From an uncultured Oscillospiraceae bacterium (GTDB lineage Bacteria > Bacillota > Clostridia > Oscillospirales > Ruminococcaceae), in contig CAKSEO010000017.1 in assembly GCA_934446565.1 (NCBI GenBank), positions 1-51,613 on the forward strand: DNA of 51,613 nucleotides, in the 5' to 3' direction. Positions 15,769 through 25,400 of the stretch are shown here, one piece after another; the first letter of the stretch is position 1; every line of letters begins with the position of its first letter. Under the pieces are notes generated by a model, which was not told the DNA's origin, did not search any database, and saw only the letters and a program-made list of their open reading frames with translations. A program made the translations under genes and the position numbers.

Positions 15769-18372
15769 TCACCCATTATGCACAGCCGTCCTCAGCGAAC
15801 GCACCGTCTTTTCAAAGAACGACATATCGACCGGCTTAGCGATGTGCGCGTCCATACCCGCGTCAATACAAGCGCGGATATCGTCCGAAAAGGCGTTGGC
15901 GGTCATTGCTATTATCGGTATCCTTTTTCCCGCCGGATTACTTCCGTTTCGTATCGCACGCGTAGCTTCATATCCGTTCATCACCGGCATCTGCACATCC
16001 ATCAGTATCATGTCGAAATCATCTGCCGCGTTCTCAAAGCATTCCACCACCGCTCTGCCATCCGGGCATATCTTGCAGGATGCTCCGCGCCATTTGAGAT
16101 TTGCTTCGAGTATGGCGGCGTTCATCTCGTTATCCTCCGCGCAGAGGAATCTGAGCCCGCCGAACACCGACGCGGGCGCTGATTCCGTCCTGACGGCGCT
16201 TTCCTCTGAAAGCCTGCTCTCAAGCTTCGACCAGAAAAACGGCGTCGTTATCGTTGAATCCAGCGACTCTGCCATCCAATGCTCCGGAGACTCCCTGCAC
16301 AATCCGACGACGCGCACTTCCCCGGGACATCTGCTCCGCATTTCCGCAATATCGTACGCGTTAGCGCTGCCGCAGATCCCGCAGTCGAGCAGCACGACAT
16401 CGAATCCTCCGCCGGACAGCAATTCGCCCGCCGAAGCAAGGTCAGCCGCACATGAAGTCCGGACGCCATGCGCCTTTGAAAAAACAGACAGCTCGTCGTC
16501 CCCGCCCACTACAAGCAGCCCGTGAATGTCTGGTGTGCTATTTTCATACGTACGGAATTTCAGCGTGACCGCAAATGTACTGCCCTTGCCCGGAGTGCTT
16601 CTTATCGTGATATTACCGCCCATCATATCGACAAGGTTCTTGGTTATCGCCATTCCAAGCCCTGTACCCTGCACCTTATTGGTGACGGAATTCTCCGCCC
16701 GGGTAAACGGGTCGAAAATAGTCTCTATAAATTCCGGAGTCATTCCCATTCCGTTATCCGAGATGACGAATCTGTACACCGCGTATTCCGGTTCCCCGGG
16801 AAGCTCCGTTATGGTGAATCCCACACTGCCGCCCTCCGGGGTGTACTTGACCGCGTTGGTAAGGATATTCAGCAATATCTGCCGCAGCCGTGTTCCGTCG
16901 CCGTCAATCTGCTCGTGGCGTATTTTTTCGGTCCGTATTTCGAAGTGCTGCCGGCGATCCTTTGCAGCGGGACATACGATAGCCTCTATCTGCGATATCT
17001 GTTCCGAAAGGTCGAGCTTCTCGATATTCAGCGTGGGTATGCCGTTTTCTATGCGGCTCATGTCAAGGATATCGTTGAGCAGTCCCAACAGGTGATGACT
17101 GGATGTCTGGAGCCCGCGCGTATATTCCCTGACCCGCTCCGGGGCCTCAGTTTCGTAGCTGAGCAGGTCTGCGATGCCGACTATCGCATTCATGGGAGTG
17201 CGGATATCGTGCGACATATTGGATAGGAACGAAGTCTTGGCTTCGCTCGCCACCTCGGCGGCACGGCGTGCGTTTTCCGTTTCAATGTTCGCCTGACGGA
17301 GCTGCTCGTTCTTCGCCTCAAGCGTTGTGTTAAGTTCTTCCATGCGCTTGGTATTGCTGCGCTCGGCTGCTAGGGCTTTCTTCTGCTGCTCCCTGAGCAC
17401 GATGTAAACGAATCCTACGCAGAGCACAAGCATGACCGCAGCAAATGTCATGATTATTGAACCGGTGCTGTCCACAAGGTCCACGGTATTCACCGCCACA
17501 TAAGACGACGGGATAAGGAACAGCAGCGTCCACCCGGCTCTTTTCAGATGCCGGAGAGCGTAATAGTACTCCTCGCCGTCGAGGACCGCATTGGAATACG
17601 CGATACCGCTTTTGTTGAGCTCCTGCTGCGCCTGCTCGAAATTGCTCCCATGGAGGTATTCCATCTGGCGGAGCACCGAATAAGCATTGTGACCGTTCAG
17701 CAGCTCGGTGGAATTGGCGCTGAATATCTTGGAGCCGTTCTGGTCAAGGACGTACACGCTGTTGTTGCCGTCGTAGGCTTCGCAGTCGAAATACTGATTC
17801 AACTCGTTCATAGCCTGATATGTGCCGAAATAAATAATGCGTATATGTTCTTCTGCGTCGGTAAGCTCCAGCGGGTCTCTCAGCTGGTACATAAATACCA
17901 TGTCGGCATTTTCGCTGCTGAGCGTACTTGACACGAAGCTGACCTGCTCCGGCTCATCCACAAGGTAGCTCATGTTTTCTGTTATACCCATAAGACCATC
18001 ACGGGTATAGAATCTTCCGAGGCTATCTACTGCTACTAGCTTTTTCTCGATTTTTGACATCTCGCAGACTTCTTCCTGACGCAGGATGAACTGCTTCAGT
18101 CCCTCGGCAGTAGTTATACCGCTGTTCTCCAGCTGATTTGTAAAGGTGAGCGCGTCCGCCCAGCTGAACTCAAGAACATCATTGAGCCCCTCAAAGAGCT
18201 GGGTAGTGACTTCTTTCATCTGATTGAGACGTTCTTTATACAATATCCCGTCAATATAACTGCTGTATAATTGCAGGAACATCACGACTCCCAGCGAAGC
18301 CGCCGCCACAAATACTGCAACAGAAGCGACCAGCCTCCTGACAGATGGGCTCTTCAAAAACAAACACTTCAT
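15769..18372 (-). CDS. Membrane hybrid sensor histidine kinase
   Basis: 867 residues. Membrane helices at about 12-35 and 306-327 flank an extracellular sensor. A cytoplasmic coiled coil (about 335-380) leads to HisKA with the phospho-acceptor His at about 388 (SNMSHDIRTPMN), then a HATPase domain with the G-box VQGTGLGMAITKNLV. A degenerate receiver follows: it has LLDCG, but the N-terminal acidic pair is weak. The C-terminal receiver looks complete (CAEDNEMN, MILMDVQMPVMNGYEA, IIAMTANAF, KPVD). It starts 13 bp after the solute-binding-protein gene, so the pair is one operon. The lipoprotein probably delivers the signal to the extracellular sensor, as in LuxP/LuxQ-like arrangements (inference). 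No Hpt or output domain is attached. Confidence 0.92.
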   Translation of the reverse strand: MKCLFLKSPSVRRLVASVAVFVAAASLGVVMFLQLYSSYIDGILYKERLNQMKEVTTQLFEGLNDVLEFSWADALTFTNQLENSGITTAEGLKQFILRQEEVCEMSKIEKKLVAVDSLGRFYTRDGLMGITENMSYLVDEPEQVSFVSSTLSSENADMVFMYQLRDPLELTDAEEHIRIIYFGTYQAMNELNQYFDCEAYDGNNSVYVLDQNGSKIFSANSTELLNGHNAYSVLRQMEYLHGSNFEQAQQELNKSGIAYSNAVLDGEEYYYALRHLKRAGWTLLFLIPSSYVAVNTVDLVDSTGSIIMTFAAVMLVLCVGFVYIVLREQQKKALAAERSNTKRMEELNTTLEAKNEQLRQANIETENARRAAEVASEAKTSFLSNMSHDIRTPMNAIVGIADLLSYETEAPERVREYTRGLQTSSHHLLGLLNDILDMSRIENGIPTLNIEKLDLSEQISQIEAIVCPAAKDRRQHFEIRTEKIRHEQIDGDGTRLRQILLNILTNAVKYTPEGGSVGFTITELPGEPEYAVYRFVISDNGMGMTPEFIETIFDPFTRAENSVTNKVQGTGLGMAITKNLVDMMGGNITIRSTPGKGSTFAVTLKFRTYENSTPDIHGLLVVGGDDELSVFSKAHGVRTSCAADLASAGELLSGGGFDVVLLDCGICGSANAYDIAEMRSRCPGEVRVVGLCRESPEHWMAESLDSTITTPFFWSKLESRLSEESAVRTESAPASVFGGLRFLCAEDNEMNAAILEANLKWRGASCKICPDGRAVVECFENAADDFDMILMDVQMPVMNGYEATRAIRNGSNPAGKRIPIIAMTANAFSDDIRACIDAGMDAHIAKPVDMSFFEKTVRSLRTAVHNG

Positions 18373-18385
18373 AGCTGCACCCTGA

Positions 18386-20179
18386 TCATTTCCAAACGAT
18401 ATCGTCAGCGGAAAGCTCATCGAATTCTGACACCATTTGCTTTACAGCTTCAAGTCCGACAACACCGCTGTCCTGAATATCTCCCTCTGCCGCGACTTCA
18501 TCGGTCACGCCGCATATCGCCAGTTTGTAGGTCCTGTCTGGCTCAAGCTGAAAGCCATCCGGAGCTACAAGGGCATACGGGTATGTCAACCCATCGCCGT
18601 AGCGGTCAAAACCCTGTTCAAGCAGTTCGCGTATCCTTGCCCCGGTCAGCGTGACTGTGCTTATCGTACCTTTCCAACCGGTCGGAACTATGGCGCATAT
18701 CTCCTCATCCGTTACCATCACCGGATACAGCGACCCGCTAACACCGTTGGGATTCTGCGTATTCGTGTGACCTTTTATCCACTTATTAAGCGAAACCAGT
18801 GCAAGTTCCGACCCGGTAGAATTTGCAAATGCAGTTCCCACCAGCCTCGCGCAGTCCTCCTGACTGATATGCTCCGTGACGGTAGTCAGCGCCTCCGGTG
18901 TATTGTTCACCACGCTGCCCTGCGAAGCGTCTATCACATTTATAACATCATCCAGCTCCGCCCTGCCGGTCATGAACGCTATCATCTCATCGCCCACCGG
19001 AACTATCGCATTTTCCCAGCCGGAATAGATAAACGGAGAGGAATGCCCATTGCTCAGTTCTCCGGCTATCGAATAATAGTAGTTATCCTCGGATATAGGC
19101 GCGTCCTTTAACGGTAGCAGAGATGACTTCCTGATGGTCTCTCCGCCGAGTGCGTCCATGCCCTCGACCGTGGAAAACACCTCCATGACATGGAGAGCGT
19201 CTTTCAGCTTCTGCTCGTTTCCGGGCTGATCCAGCGAGCTGCTCAGCCCGAAGTATCTGCGCACATTGAGGATGTACACGTTCTGCTTCCCATCCTCCGA
19301 AATATACGGCATCAGCCCGAATTCATCACTGGTGTCATTATTAATGCTATCGCTTCCAAGCATGAAGATGGTATTTCCCTTCAGGAACTCCTGCTTCTGC
19401 CCGTCGTCGCTCAGGAGGTCGCCGTCTCCGTTCAGCATGCCGATGTCCCGCCATTTTTCGAGCATAGCAAGGCAGCCGAGCATCTCCGGAGAGCCGCTGG
19501 CATTTGCAGTTCCGTTCAGATAAGCCGACTGCCAGCGCCGCCCGCCCATAGTGCTCAGAAATCCAGTGTCGCAGATGTTGCAGAAATACTGGAAGCCATA
19601 TCCCGGGTACTGGAGCTGATCCAGCGCAAGCCGGACGCCCGCCTGTTTCGCCTTTTCCGAAAGCTCCTCCAGGTCAGCAAAATTCTCGGGGAGCTCCCAG
19701 CCGTGCTTTTCCAGCAGGGTCTTGTTATAGGTTATGCCGAAACACTGATAATGACATGGCAGAGCATATATCGCGCCGCTTTCGACCGTGACGTCATTCA
19801 GGCAGCTCTCCTTGAAATTGTCAGTAAACGCAAATCCGGACATATCAAGCAGCTTATCGCTCACATCGTTATATTTCGGGAGGTTGTACGTCATTGCGAA
19901 AATATCCGGGATATCTCCGCATTCAAACTTTTCCAGCGTAAATGCAGTAGTATTAGCTCCGCTGTATGGCAGTATCTCAAAGCGGATCTCGGGATACCTG
20001 CTCTGTACCACGGCGATGAAATCATCCAGCTCGTACAACGGCGCATATATCGTCAGCGGCTCGTGAAACGTCTCGTCCGCCGTCTCCGCTGAGTTTCCGC
20101 TGGTAATAACACAGCTGGTAGTCCCGGCAAGTATCCCAGCCGCCAGCATAACAGCGGCTGTTGATTTTATTATTTTCAT
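18386..20179 (-). CDS. Extracellular solute-binding lipoprotein with 5'-nucleotidase C-terminal-like domain
   Basis: 597 residues. A signal peptide ends near Cys23 (LAGTTSC, an imperfect lipobox). Residues about 40-420 are a family-1 ABC solute-binding fold, the kind that binds oligosaccharides (DIPDIFAMTYN, YALPCHYQCFGITYNKTLLEKHG). Residues about 435-560 resemble the 5'-nucleotidase C-terminal domain: LVGTAFANSTG, then VTLTGARIRELLEQGFDRYG and LEPDRTYKLAICG. No nucleotidase catalytic (metallophosphatase) domain is present. No transporter genes adjoin; instead a hybrid kinase follows 13 bp downstream, so I infer a sensory rather than uptake role. The ATG at 20179 has GGAG 6 bp upstream and a perfect promoter lies further up. 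Confidence 0.88.
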   Translation of the reverse strand: MKIIKSTAAVMLAAGILAGTTSCVITSGNSAETADETFHEPLTIYAPLYELDDFIAVVQSRYPEIRFEILPYSGANTTAFTLEKFECGDIPDIFAMTYNLPKYNDVSDKLLDMSGFAFTDNFKESCLNDVTVESGAIYALPCHYQCFGITYNKTLLEKHGWELPENFADLEELSEKAKQAGVRLALDQLQYPGYGFQYFCNICDTGFLSTMGGRRWQSAYLNGTANASGSPEMLGCLAMLEKWRDIGMLNGDGDLLSDDGQKQEFLKGNTIFMLGSDSINNDTSDEFGLMPYISEDGKQNVYILNVRRYFGLSSSLDQPGNEQKLKDALHVMEVFSTVEGMDALGGETIRKSSLLPLKDAPISEDNYYYSIAGELSNGHSSPFIYSGWENAIVPVGDEMIAFMTGRAELDDVINVIDASQGSVVNNTPEALTTVTEHISQEDCARLVGTAFANSTGSELALVSLNKWIKGHTNTQNPNGVSGSLYPVMVTDEEICAIVPTGWKGTISTVTLTGARIRELLEQGFDRYGDGLTYPYALVAPDGFQLEPDRTYKLAICGVTDEVAAEGDIQDSGVVGLEAVKQMVSEFDELSADDIVWK

Positions 20180-20272
20180 TTCATTCTCCAACCATTTCAT
20201 CCAGCGATGGTCATTTGACCGCTGCAAATAAATTCAGCACGCAATTAACCATCACAAACTGTCATCATTTTA

Positions 20273-20301
20273 ATTATACATAAAAATACATCTTTTGTCA
20301 A
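20273..20301 (-). promoter_or_regulatory. Promoter of the solute-binding protein/kinase operon
   Basis: TTGACA (20296-20301) and TATAAT (20273-20278) on the minus strand, 17-bp spacer, about 94 bp before the start codon. Confidence 0.9.
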
Positions 20302-20448
20302 CAAGTGTATAAACGCCCTTCCTGAATTCCTCAGCCAATGCTTGAAACGCCGGGAATCCCCGGTGTAATGCGAAATGCGGAGACACACAGCGAAAGTCGT
20401 CAAAGAAACTTTCCATTCTCAGGGAGCGTTAAAATTCCGTTAAAAAAA

Positions 20449-20682
20449 GGCAGACGCTCCAGCGTCTGCCCCAGCTTGTCGAAAAAAACGAATTTGCCCG
20501 CGAAGCGGGCTTTTGAAATCCGTTTTTTGCTCCGGGTTTCCCGGGGCAAAAAACACTTCTATCCCAGCAAGTGTGCGGGTTGGCGGCAAAGCCGCCAAGA
20601 CGTGCGCGCGGCTGGGATGTTCGGCGGAAAAGTCCCAACGGGACTTTTTCGACGGTCTCAGGCAGACGCTCCAGCGTCTGCC
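20449..20682 (+). repeat. Intergenic palindromic repeat, copy 2 (complete unit)
   Basis: The unit is bounded by two identical 22-bp hairpins (GGCAGACGCTCCAGCGTCTG CC) at 20449-20470 and 20661-20682. Between them lie AGCTTGTCGAAAAA, the 70-bp module shared with positions 1-70, further small palindromes (GTTGGCGGCAAAGCCGCC), and the right-end module AAAGTCCCAACGGGACTTT-TTCGACGGTCT. The inner edges GTCGAAAAA and TTTTTCGAC are inverted repeats. This fills the 490-bp gap between the solute-binding and metallophosphoesterase genes. The 20228-20448 part holds only the promoter. Frames through it are spurious. Confidence 0.85.
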
Positions 20683-20721
20683 CCCTATCATAGAAGATCA
20701 CACTTTTATTGCCGCAGGATT

Positions 20722-21411
20722 TCAACAATCAACATAAAATTCCTCGCCGCTCTCAAGGCATATGCAGCCGAGCCTACCTCCCATTGACGCGCCGCAGTCG
20801 ATGGCGATGTGATCATTGACCCTGTAGATATACCCCGGGCGGGGATTGGCTTCTATTATCTGCGTGGGAGTGTGCCCAGTGACAACGAATTTATCCCGGA
20901 AATACGGCTTGCTGTAATCCGCCCTCGTCCATAAAAGCTCCTCCGGGGCGTACTCATACAGCGGCTTTTCCGGCTCAAAATTACCAAGTCCGCCATGCAC
21001 GATGATGTAATCCCTGCCGTTTATCCGAAGCTCCTCGTAAAGCTCGAAATCGCCGATGAATTCGATGACGCTGCCCCTTAACTTATCGTCAAGCTGCCGG
21101 AATTCCTCGATAGTCGTTTCGCCGCCGTTACTCATCCAGTCGTAAATGTTGCCTAACGTGCTGTAGTTAAGCCTGAGGGTCTCTCCGTTAAGATATTTAA
21201 GGCACTTCATCGCCATGTACTCGTGGTTTCCTGCAAGGCAGACCACATTCGGACGTTTCATCACATCAAGTACCACCTTGATGGGCGATTTTCCGCGGTC
21301 GAGAATATCGCCGTCGATATACAGCATGTCGTCTGCGGAAAAACGTATCTTCTCCAGCATTTTTATATATGCGTCATATTGCCCGTGGATGTCTGAAATA
21401 ACGTAGGTCAT
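20722..21411 (-). CDS. Metallophosphoesterase, Ser/Thr phosphatase-like
   Basis: 229 residues of the PPP-type calcineurin fold. The metal-binding motifs are in order: VISDIHGQYD (DxH), IDGDILDRG (GDxxDRG), LAGNHEYM (GNHE), then IVHGG and VVTGHTP. This matches small bacterial enzymes such as PrpA or the diadenosine-tetraphosphatase relatives; the substrate (phosphoprotein or dinucleotide) cannot be chosen from sequence. A GGGAGG site precedes the ATG. It lies between repeat copy 2 and the divergent DUF5131 gene. Confidence 0.9.
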   Translation of the reverse strand: MTYVISDIHGQYDAYIKMLEKIRFSADDMLYIDGDILDRGKSPIKVVLDVMKRPNVVCLAGNHEYMAMKCLKYLNGETLRLNYSTLGNIYDWMSNGGETTIEEFRQLDDKLRGSVIEFIGDFELYEELRINGRDYIIVHGGLGNFEPEKPLYEYAPEELLWTRADYSKPYFRDKFVVTGHTPTQIIEANPRPGYIYRVNDHIAIDCGASMGGRLGCICLESGEEFYVDC

Positions 21412-21486
21412 CGTTTGTCCTCCCTCGTTCCGTTCACGCTCTATATATAATTATTATCAGAATTCTGCACATACGTCAACCATTTC

Positions 21487-21515
21487 TTGACCGCAGCCGA
21501 AAGATATGCTATAAT
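21487..21515 (+). promoter_or_regulatory. Promoter of the DUF5131 gene
   Basis: TTGACC (21487-21492) and TATAAT (21510-21515), 17-bp spacer, 23 bp before the start. Confidence 0.85.
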
Positions 21516-21538
21516 CAATCCAGAAACGGAAAGCGGTG

Positions 21539-22375
21539 ATGATAACGAAAGACAACATATACGCCGGCTGGAATCCCTGGCACGGCTGCACTAAAATAAG
21601 CCCTGGCTGCAAGTACTGCTACGTCTATCGTCAGGACGAGATGTACGGAAACCCCTCCGCAAGCAGCAAATGCGTCCGCACCGGCGCATTCGACCTCCCG
21701 GTACAGCGCAGGCGCAACGGAAGCTGGAAAATACCCTCCGGGAAAGTATTCATGACTTGCTTCACCTCGGATTTTCTGCTCAGCGACGCTGACCCCTGGC
21801 GGCAGGAATGCTGGAAGATGATACGGCAGCGCTCCGACTGCTGGTTCTATTTCTTTACCAAGCGCATCGACCGCCTTGCCGGTCAGCTCCCGCCCGACTG
21901 GGGCGACGGCTACGACAACGTGATGATAGGCTGCACCGTGGAAAATCAGGACCGCGCCGACTTCCGGCTGCCGATATTCCTGTCGCTGCCGATAAAGCAC
22001 CGTTCCATCATCGTCGCGCCAATGCTGGAGCGCCTGGACATCTCCGCCTACCTCGGAGAGGGAATCGAGGAGGTATCCGCCGGCGGGGAATCAGGTCCCC
22101 GCGCACGCCCCTGCGACTACGACTGGATACTGGACCTGAGGCGGCAGTGCGTGGAAAAAAACGTCCCGTTCAGCTTTCACCAGACCGGAGCGCACTTCAT
22201 CAAAGACGGCAGGACGTACAGCATCGAACGGAAATATCAGAAATCCCAGGCCGAAAAAGCCGGAATTGATTTTCGGATAGGCAGCGGCCTCATACCGGAA
22301 ACTGCGTCATTCCATGACCCGGACGACATGCAGATAACGCTGGATGAATACTCAGCGTCTGATAATAAACTCTGA
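21539..22375 (+). CDS. DUF5131 (phage Gp37/Gp68-like) radical-SAM-type protein
   Basis: 278 residues. The N-terminal motif WNPWHGCTKISPGCKYCY holds three cysteines spaced C-x6-C-x2-C, typical of this family and of atypical radical-SAM Fe-S sites. Further family stretches are VFMTCFTSDFLL, WFYFFTKRIDRL, VMIGCTVENQDRAD and VSAGGESGPRARPCDYDW. It is often annotated as phage protein Gp37/Gp68, but the reaction is not known to me. No phage genes surround it here. It has its own strong promoter and sits between repeat copies 2 and 3. The start is ATG at 21539; a GTG directly before it is also possible. Confidence 0.88.
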   Translation: MITKDNIYAGWNPWHGCTKISPGCKYCYVYRQDEMYGNPSASSKCVRTGAFDLPVQRRRNGSWKIPSGKVFMTCFTSDFLLSDADPWRQECWKMIRQRSDCWFYFFTKRIDRLAGQLPPDWGDGYDNVMIGCTVENQDRADFRLPIFLSLPIKHRSIIVAPMLERLDISAYLGEGIEEVSAGGESGPRARPCDYDWILDLRRQCVEKNVPFSFHQTGAHFIKDGRTYSIERKYQKSQAEKAGIDFRIGSGLIPETASFHDPDDMQITLDEYSASDNKL

Positions 22376-22400
22376 TGCCGCAGGAGACCCTGCGGCATCA
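22373..22400 (+). terminator. Terminator overlapping the DUF5131 stop
   Basis: TGATGCCGCAGG / CCTGCGGCATCA, 12-bp perfect stem with a 4-nt loop. The stop codon is the first base triplet of the stem. It leads directly into repeat copy 3. Confidence 0.7.
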
Positions 22401-22459
22401 GCTTGTCGGAAAAATCGAATTTGCCCGCGAAGCGGTCTGGGCAGACTACTCTATAGTCT
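22400..22459 (+). repeat. Intergenic palindromic repeat, copy 3 (internally deleted)
   Basis: 22400-22435 repeats the left end of the module (AGCTTGTCGGAAAAATCG..., 35 of 36 identical to copy 1). It then jumps at GCGAAGCGG to TCTGGGCAGACTA..TAGTCTGCC, which corresponds to the right-end GGTCT plus terminal hairpin of copy 2. The centre is missing. Confidence 0.8.
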
Positions 22460-22476
22460 GCCGCTTTTCAGCTATA

Positions 22477-25400
22477 TCATCTGATCCATTTTTTCAGTAT
22501 CTCGCACAGCTTCTTCATGTCGATGGGCTTGGAGATATGCTCGTTCATCCCCGCGTTCTTCGCAAGAAGCACATCCTCCGCAAAGGCATTCGCAGTCATT
22601 GCGACTATCGGTATCTCTCCGCAGCCGGGAAGCTTTCGTATCTCCCTCGCGGCTTCGTAGCCGTTCATCACAGGCATCTGTATATCCATGAAGATCATGT
22701 CGTAGTCGTCGGCGCCTTTTTCAGCAAGGATATCCACTGCGGCTTTCCCGTTTTCCGCCGTTTCCACTGCGGCACCGGTCATGCTGATTATTTCACCGGC
22801 TATTTCGCGGTTAAGCTCGTTATCCTCTACCAGCAGCACCCTCCTGCCGGAATAATCCGTCTGCTCCAGCTCTCCGATGCCGTCGTCGTCCTGGTCGTGC
22901 TTTTTGCTGTCAGAGCCTACCAGCCCCTTGAACAGCGCAGTCAATCTCGAACGGAACAGCGGCTTTGTAATGAATGCGTCCGCGCCTGCCTCCCTGGCCT
23001 CCTTTTCGACCTCGGAGCAGTCGTAGGCGGTGAATACGATTATCGGCACATTCCTGCCGACCAGCCGGCGTATCTCCCGGGTGGTCTCCACGCCGTCCAT
23101 TTCGGGCTTTTTCCAGTCGATGATGAGGGCAAAATAATCGTTCTGCTCCTTGTGTCGCTTTACGGTGCGCTCTATCGCTTCCCTGCCGGAGAGCACCCAC
23201 TCGCCGTCCATGCCTATCTCGCGCAGTATCTCGACCGCGCCCTCGCAGCAGTTCCTGTCGTCGTCCACAACAAGCACCGGGAGGTCTGCAAGCTCCTCGG
23301 CGCTCTCATTCTCGCCGTTCTGCGTGTTAAGTATGATGCTTACAGTGAAACGGCTACCTTCGCCCGGTGCGCTTTTCACCTTTACCTCGCCGTTCATCAT
23401 TTCCACGATATTCTTGGTTATCGCCATGCCAAGACCAGTTCCGGGTATCTTTCCGGTCCGCTCATCATCCTCGCGGGTGAACGGCTCGAATATCACTTTC
23501 TGGAACTCCTCTGACATGCCTATACCGTTATCCTCTACGACAAATTCGTAGCACGCCTTTCCGCCGCGGAAGAACTTCTCGGATATAGCAAGGCTGATCC
23601 TGCCGCCGTCCGGAGTGTACTTCACGGAGTTGCTCATGATATTGACCAGCACCTGCTGGATGCGCAGCCTGTCTCCGGTCACGGCCTCGTGCCTTACGTC
23701 GGAGAGCGCAACAACAAGCTCGTGATGATGTTCTTCAATACCGGGTTTCATTATCGTCAGCAGGTCGTCCACCAGGTCGGGAAGCCGGAATTCCTCCTGC
23801 ATTATGCTGATACCGCCGTTCTCGATACGGCTCATATCAAGCACCTCGTTGATGAGGGAAAGCAGGTGCCTGCTGGATTTGGTTATCTTCCCCAGACAGT
23901 CAAGGACGCGGTCCTTGTCGTTGATATTGGCTCCGGCGATGGCGGTCATTCCGATTATAGCGTTCATCGGAGTGCGGATATCGTGCGACATGTTGGACAT
24001 GAACATCTCCTTGGCCTTGTTCGCACGGTTCGCCGCAAGAAACGCGTCCTTCAGCGCCGCTCTCGCTTCTCGCTCGTTGCGTTTAGCCTGGGTGACATCC
24101 TGGATTATCAGCAGCACTCTTGTCAGCTCGCCGTCTGCAAATTCAAGCGGTATCGCCGACATATTCTTGAAAAGCTGCTCATCGTTTGAACAGTACTCGA
24201 AATTGTAAATGTCCGTTTCCGTCCGCAGATGGCTGCGAAGATGCTCCGCAGACAGCATATACGGGAGGCTCTTTTTATCAGTCAGCATCTTGAACTGGCC
24301 GCTGATGTCCTCTATCATCTCGTCATATGTTCCCGAGGTTTTCAGCAGGTGCGTTCCGTCAAGGTTGTGCAGCGTATAGCTGTTATTATGCAGGTCGCAC
24401 ACCGCAAAGCGCTTTACCAGACGGACCATGCCGCGGAGCAGCTCGTCCATGTCATGATTGTCCTTTGCCAGGCGGTGGAGGTCCTCCTCCGCCTTTCTTG
24501 CATTGGTGATATCCCGCAGGAATACTATAGCATGTCTTGGCATGCCGCTCTTGTCAACATCTCCCGGAAGTACCATATTGCGTACCCAGTATTCCCTGCC
24601 GCCATATTCTGCGCGGCATTCAAAGCTGAGCTCGCCGTCTATCTTTTTAAGCTCGCTGCGGATATAATCCCTCGAGAAAAGCAGACGCATGGTGTCCCGG
24701 CTCTCCTCGCCGACGTGCATGCTGACGTATACGCCCACAAGCTCGTCCCAGCTGGTTATCCCGCCGTATTCCTGGAACAGACTGTCGTTCACCTTGAGGT
24801 TTTCAAAGGTGTCCTCCTGAAGATCGACATAGTATTCGCAGATATTGGACTTAGAATATGCATGGTGTATCGCTGTGTATTTCTCGTTTTCTTCCCGCGT
24901 CCTGCGCTCTTCGTCTATGTTGATGAAAACGCCAGTCATGCGGCTGGGGGTGCCGTCCATACGGCGGTTGACCTCTGCTTTTTCCCTAAACCAGTGATAC
25001 ACGCCGTCCTTTGATTTCGCGCGGTATTCCACCTCGTATTTGGTGTTGTTCGACTTGTCGCTGGCGGCAGAATAGAAGCATTCCATAACCCGGCTGCGGT
25101 CGAACGGGTGTATACGGGACTCCCACGCGGAAATGTCGTCCGGGAACTCCTCCGGGTCGCTGAATCCTAAAAGCTGGCGGAATTTCTGGCTCCACGTCAC
25201 TCGCTTGACGCTGGCGTCCTCATAGAAATCCACATACCAAACGCCGGACTGGTAGATGTTGTTTACAAGGTCAAGATTCTGTGCGTCCCACGCGATGCGC
25301 ACCGCCATGACCCATATCGGAACGCCGTTGCTGTCGAACGATTCCGTCTTGAAAGTACGGACATACATCGGCGTTCCATCGCTCATCACCATACGGAACA

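Noticed and set aside
20338..20787. Several open frames on both strands over the 20.4-20.7 kb gap
   Set aside because: All follow the palindromic repeat unit and read the same hairpins in different frames. A real gene, the metallophosphoesterase, overlaps the right end.
24229..25014. 261-codon plus-strand frame inside the soluble kinase gene
   Set aside because: Antisense shadow of a kinase with clear PAS, HisKA and receiver motifs.
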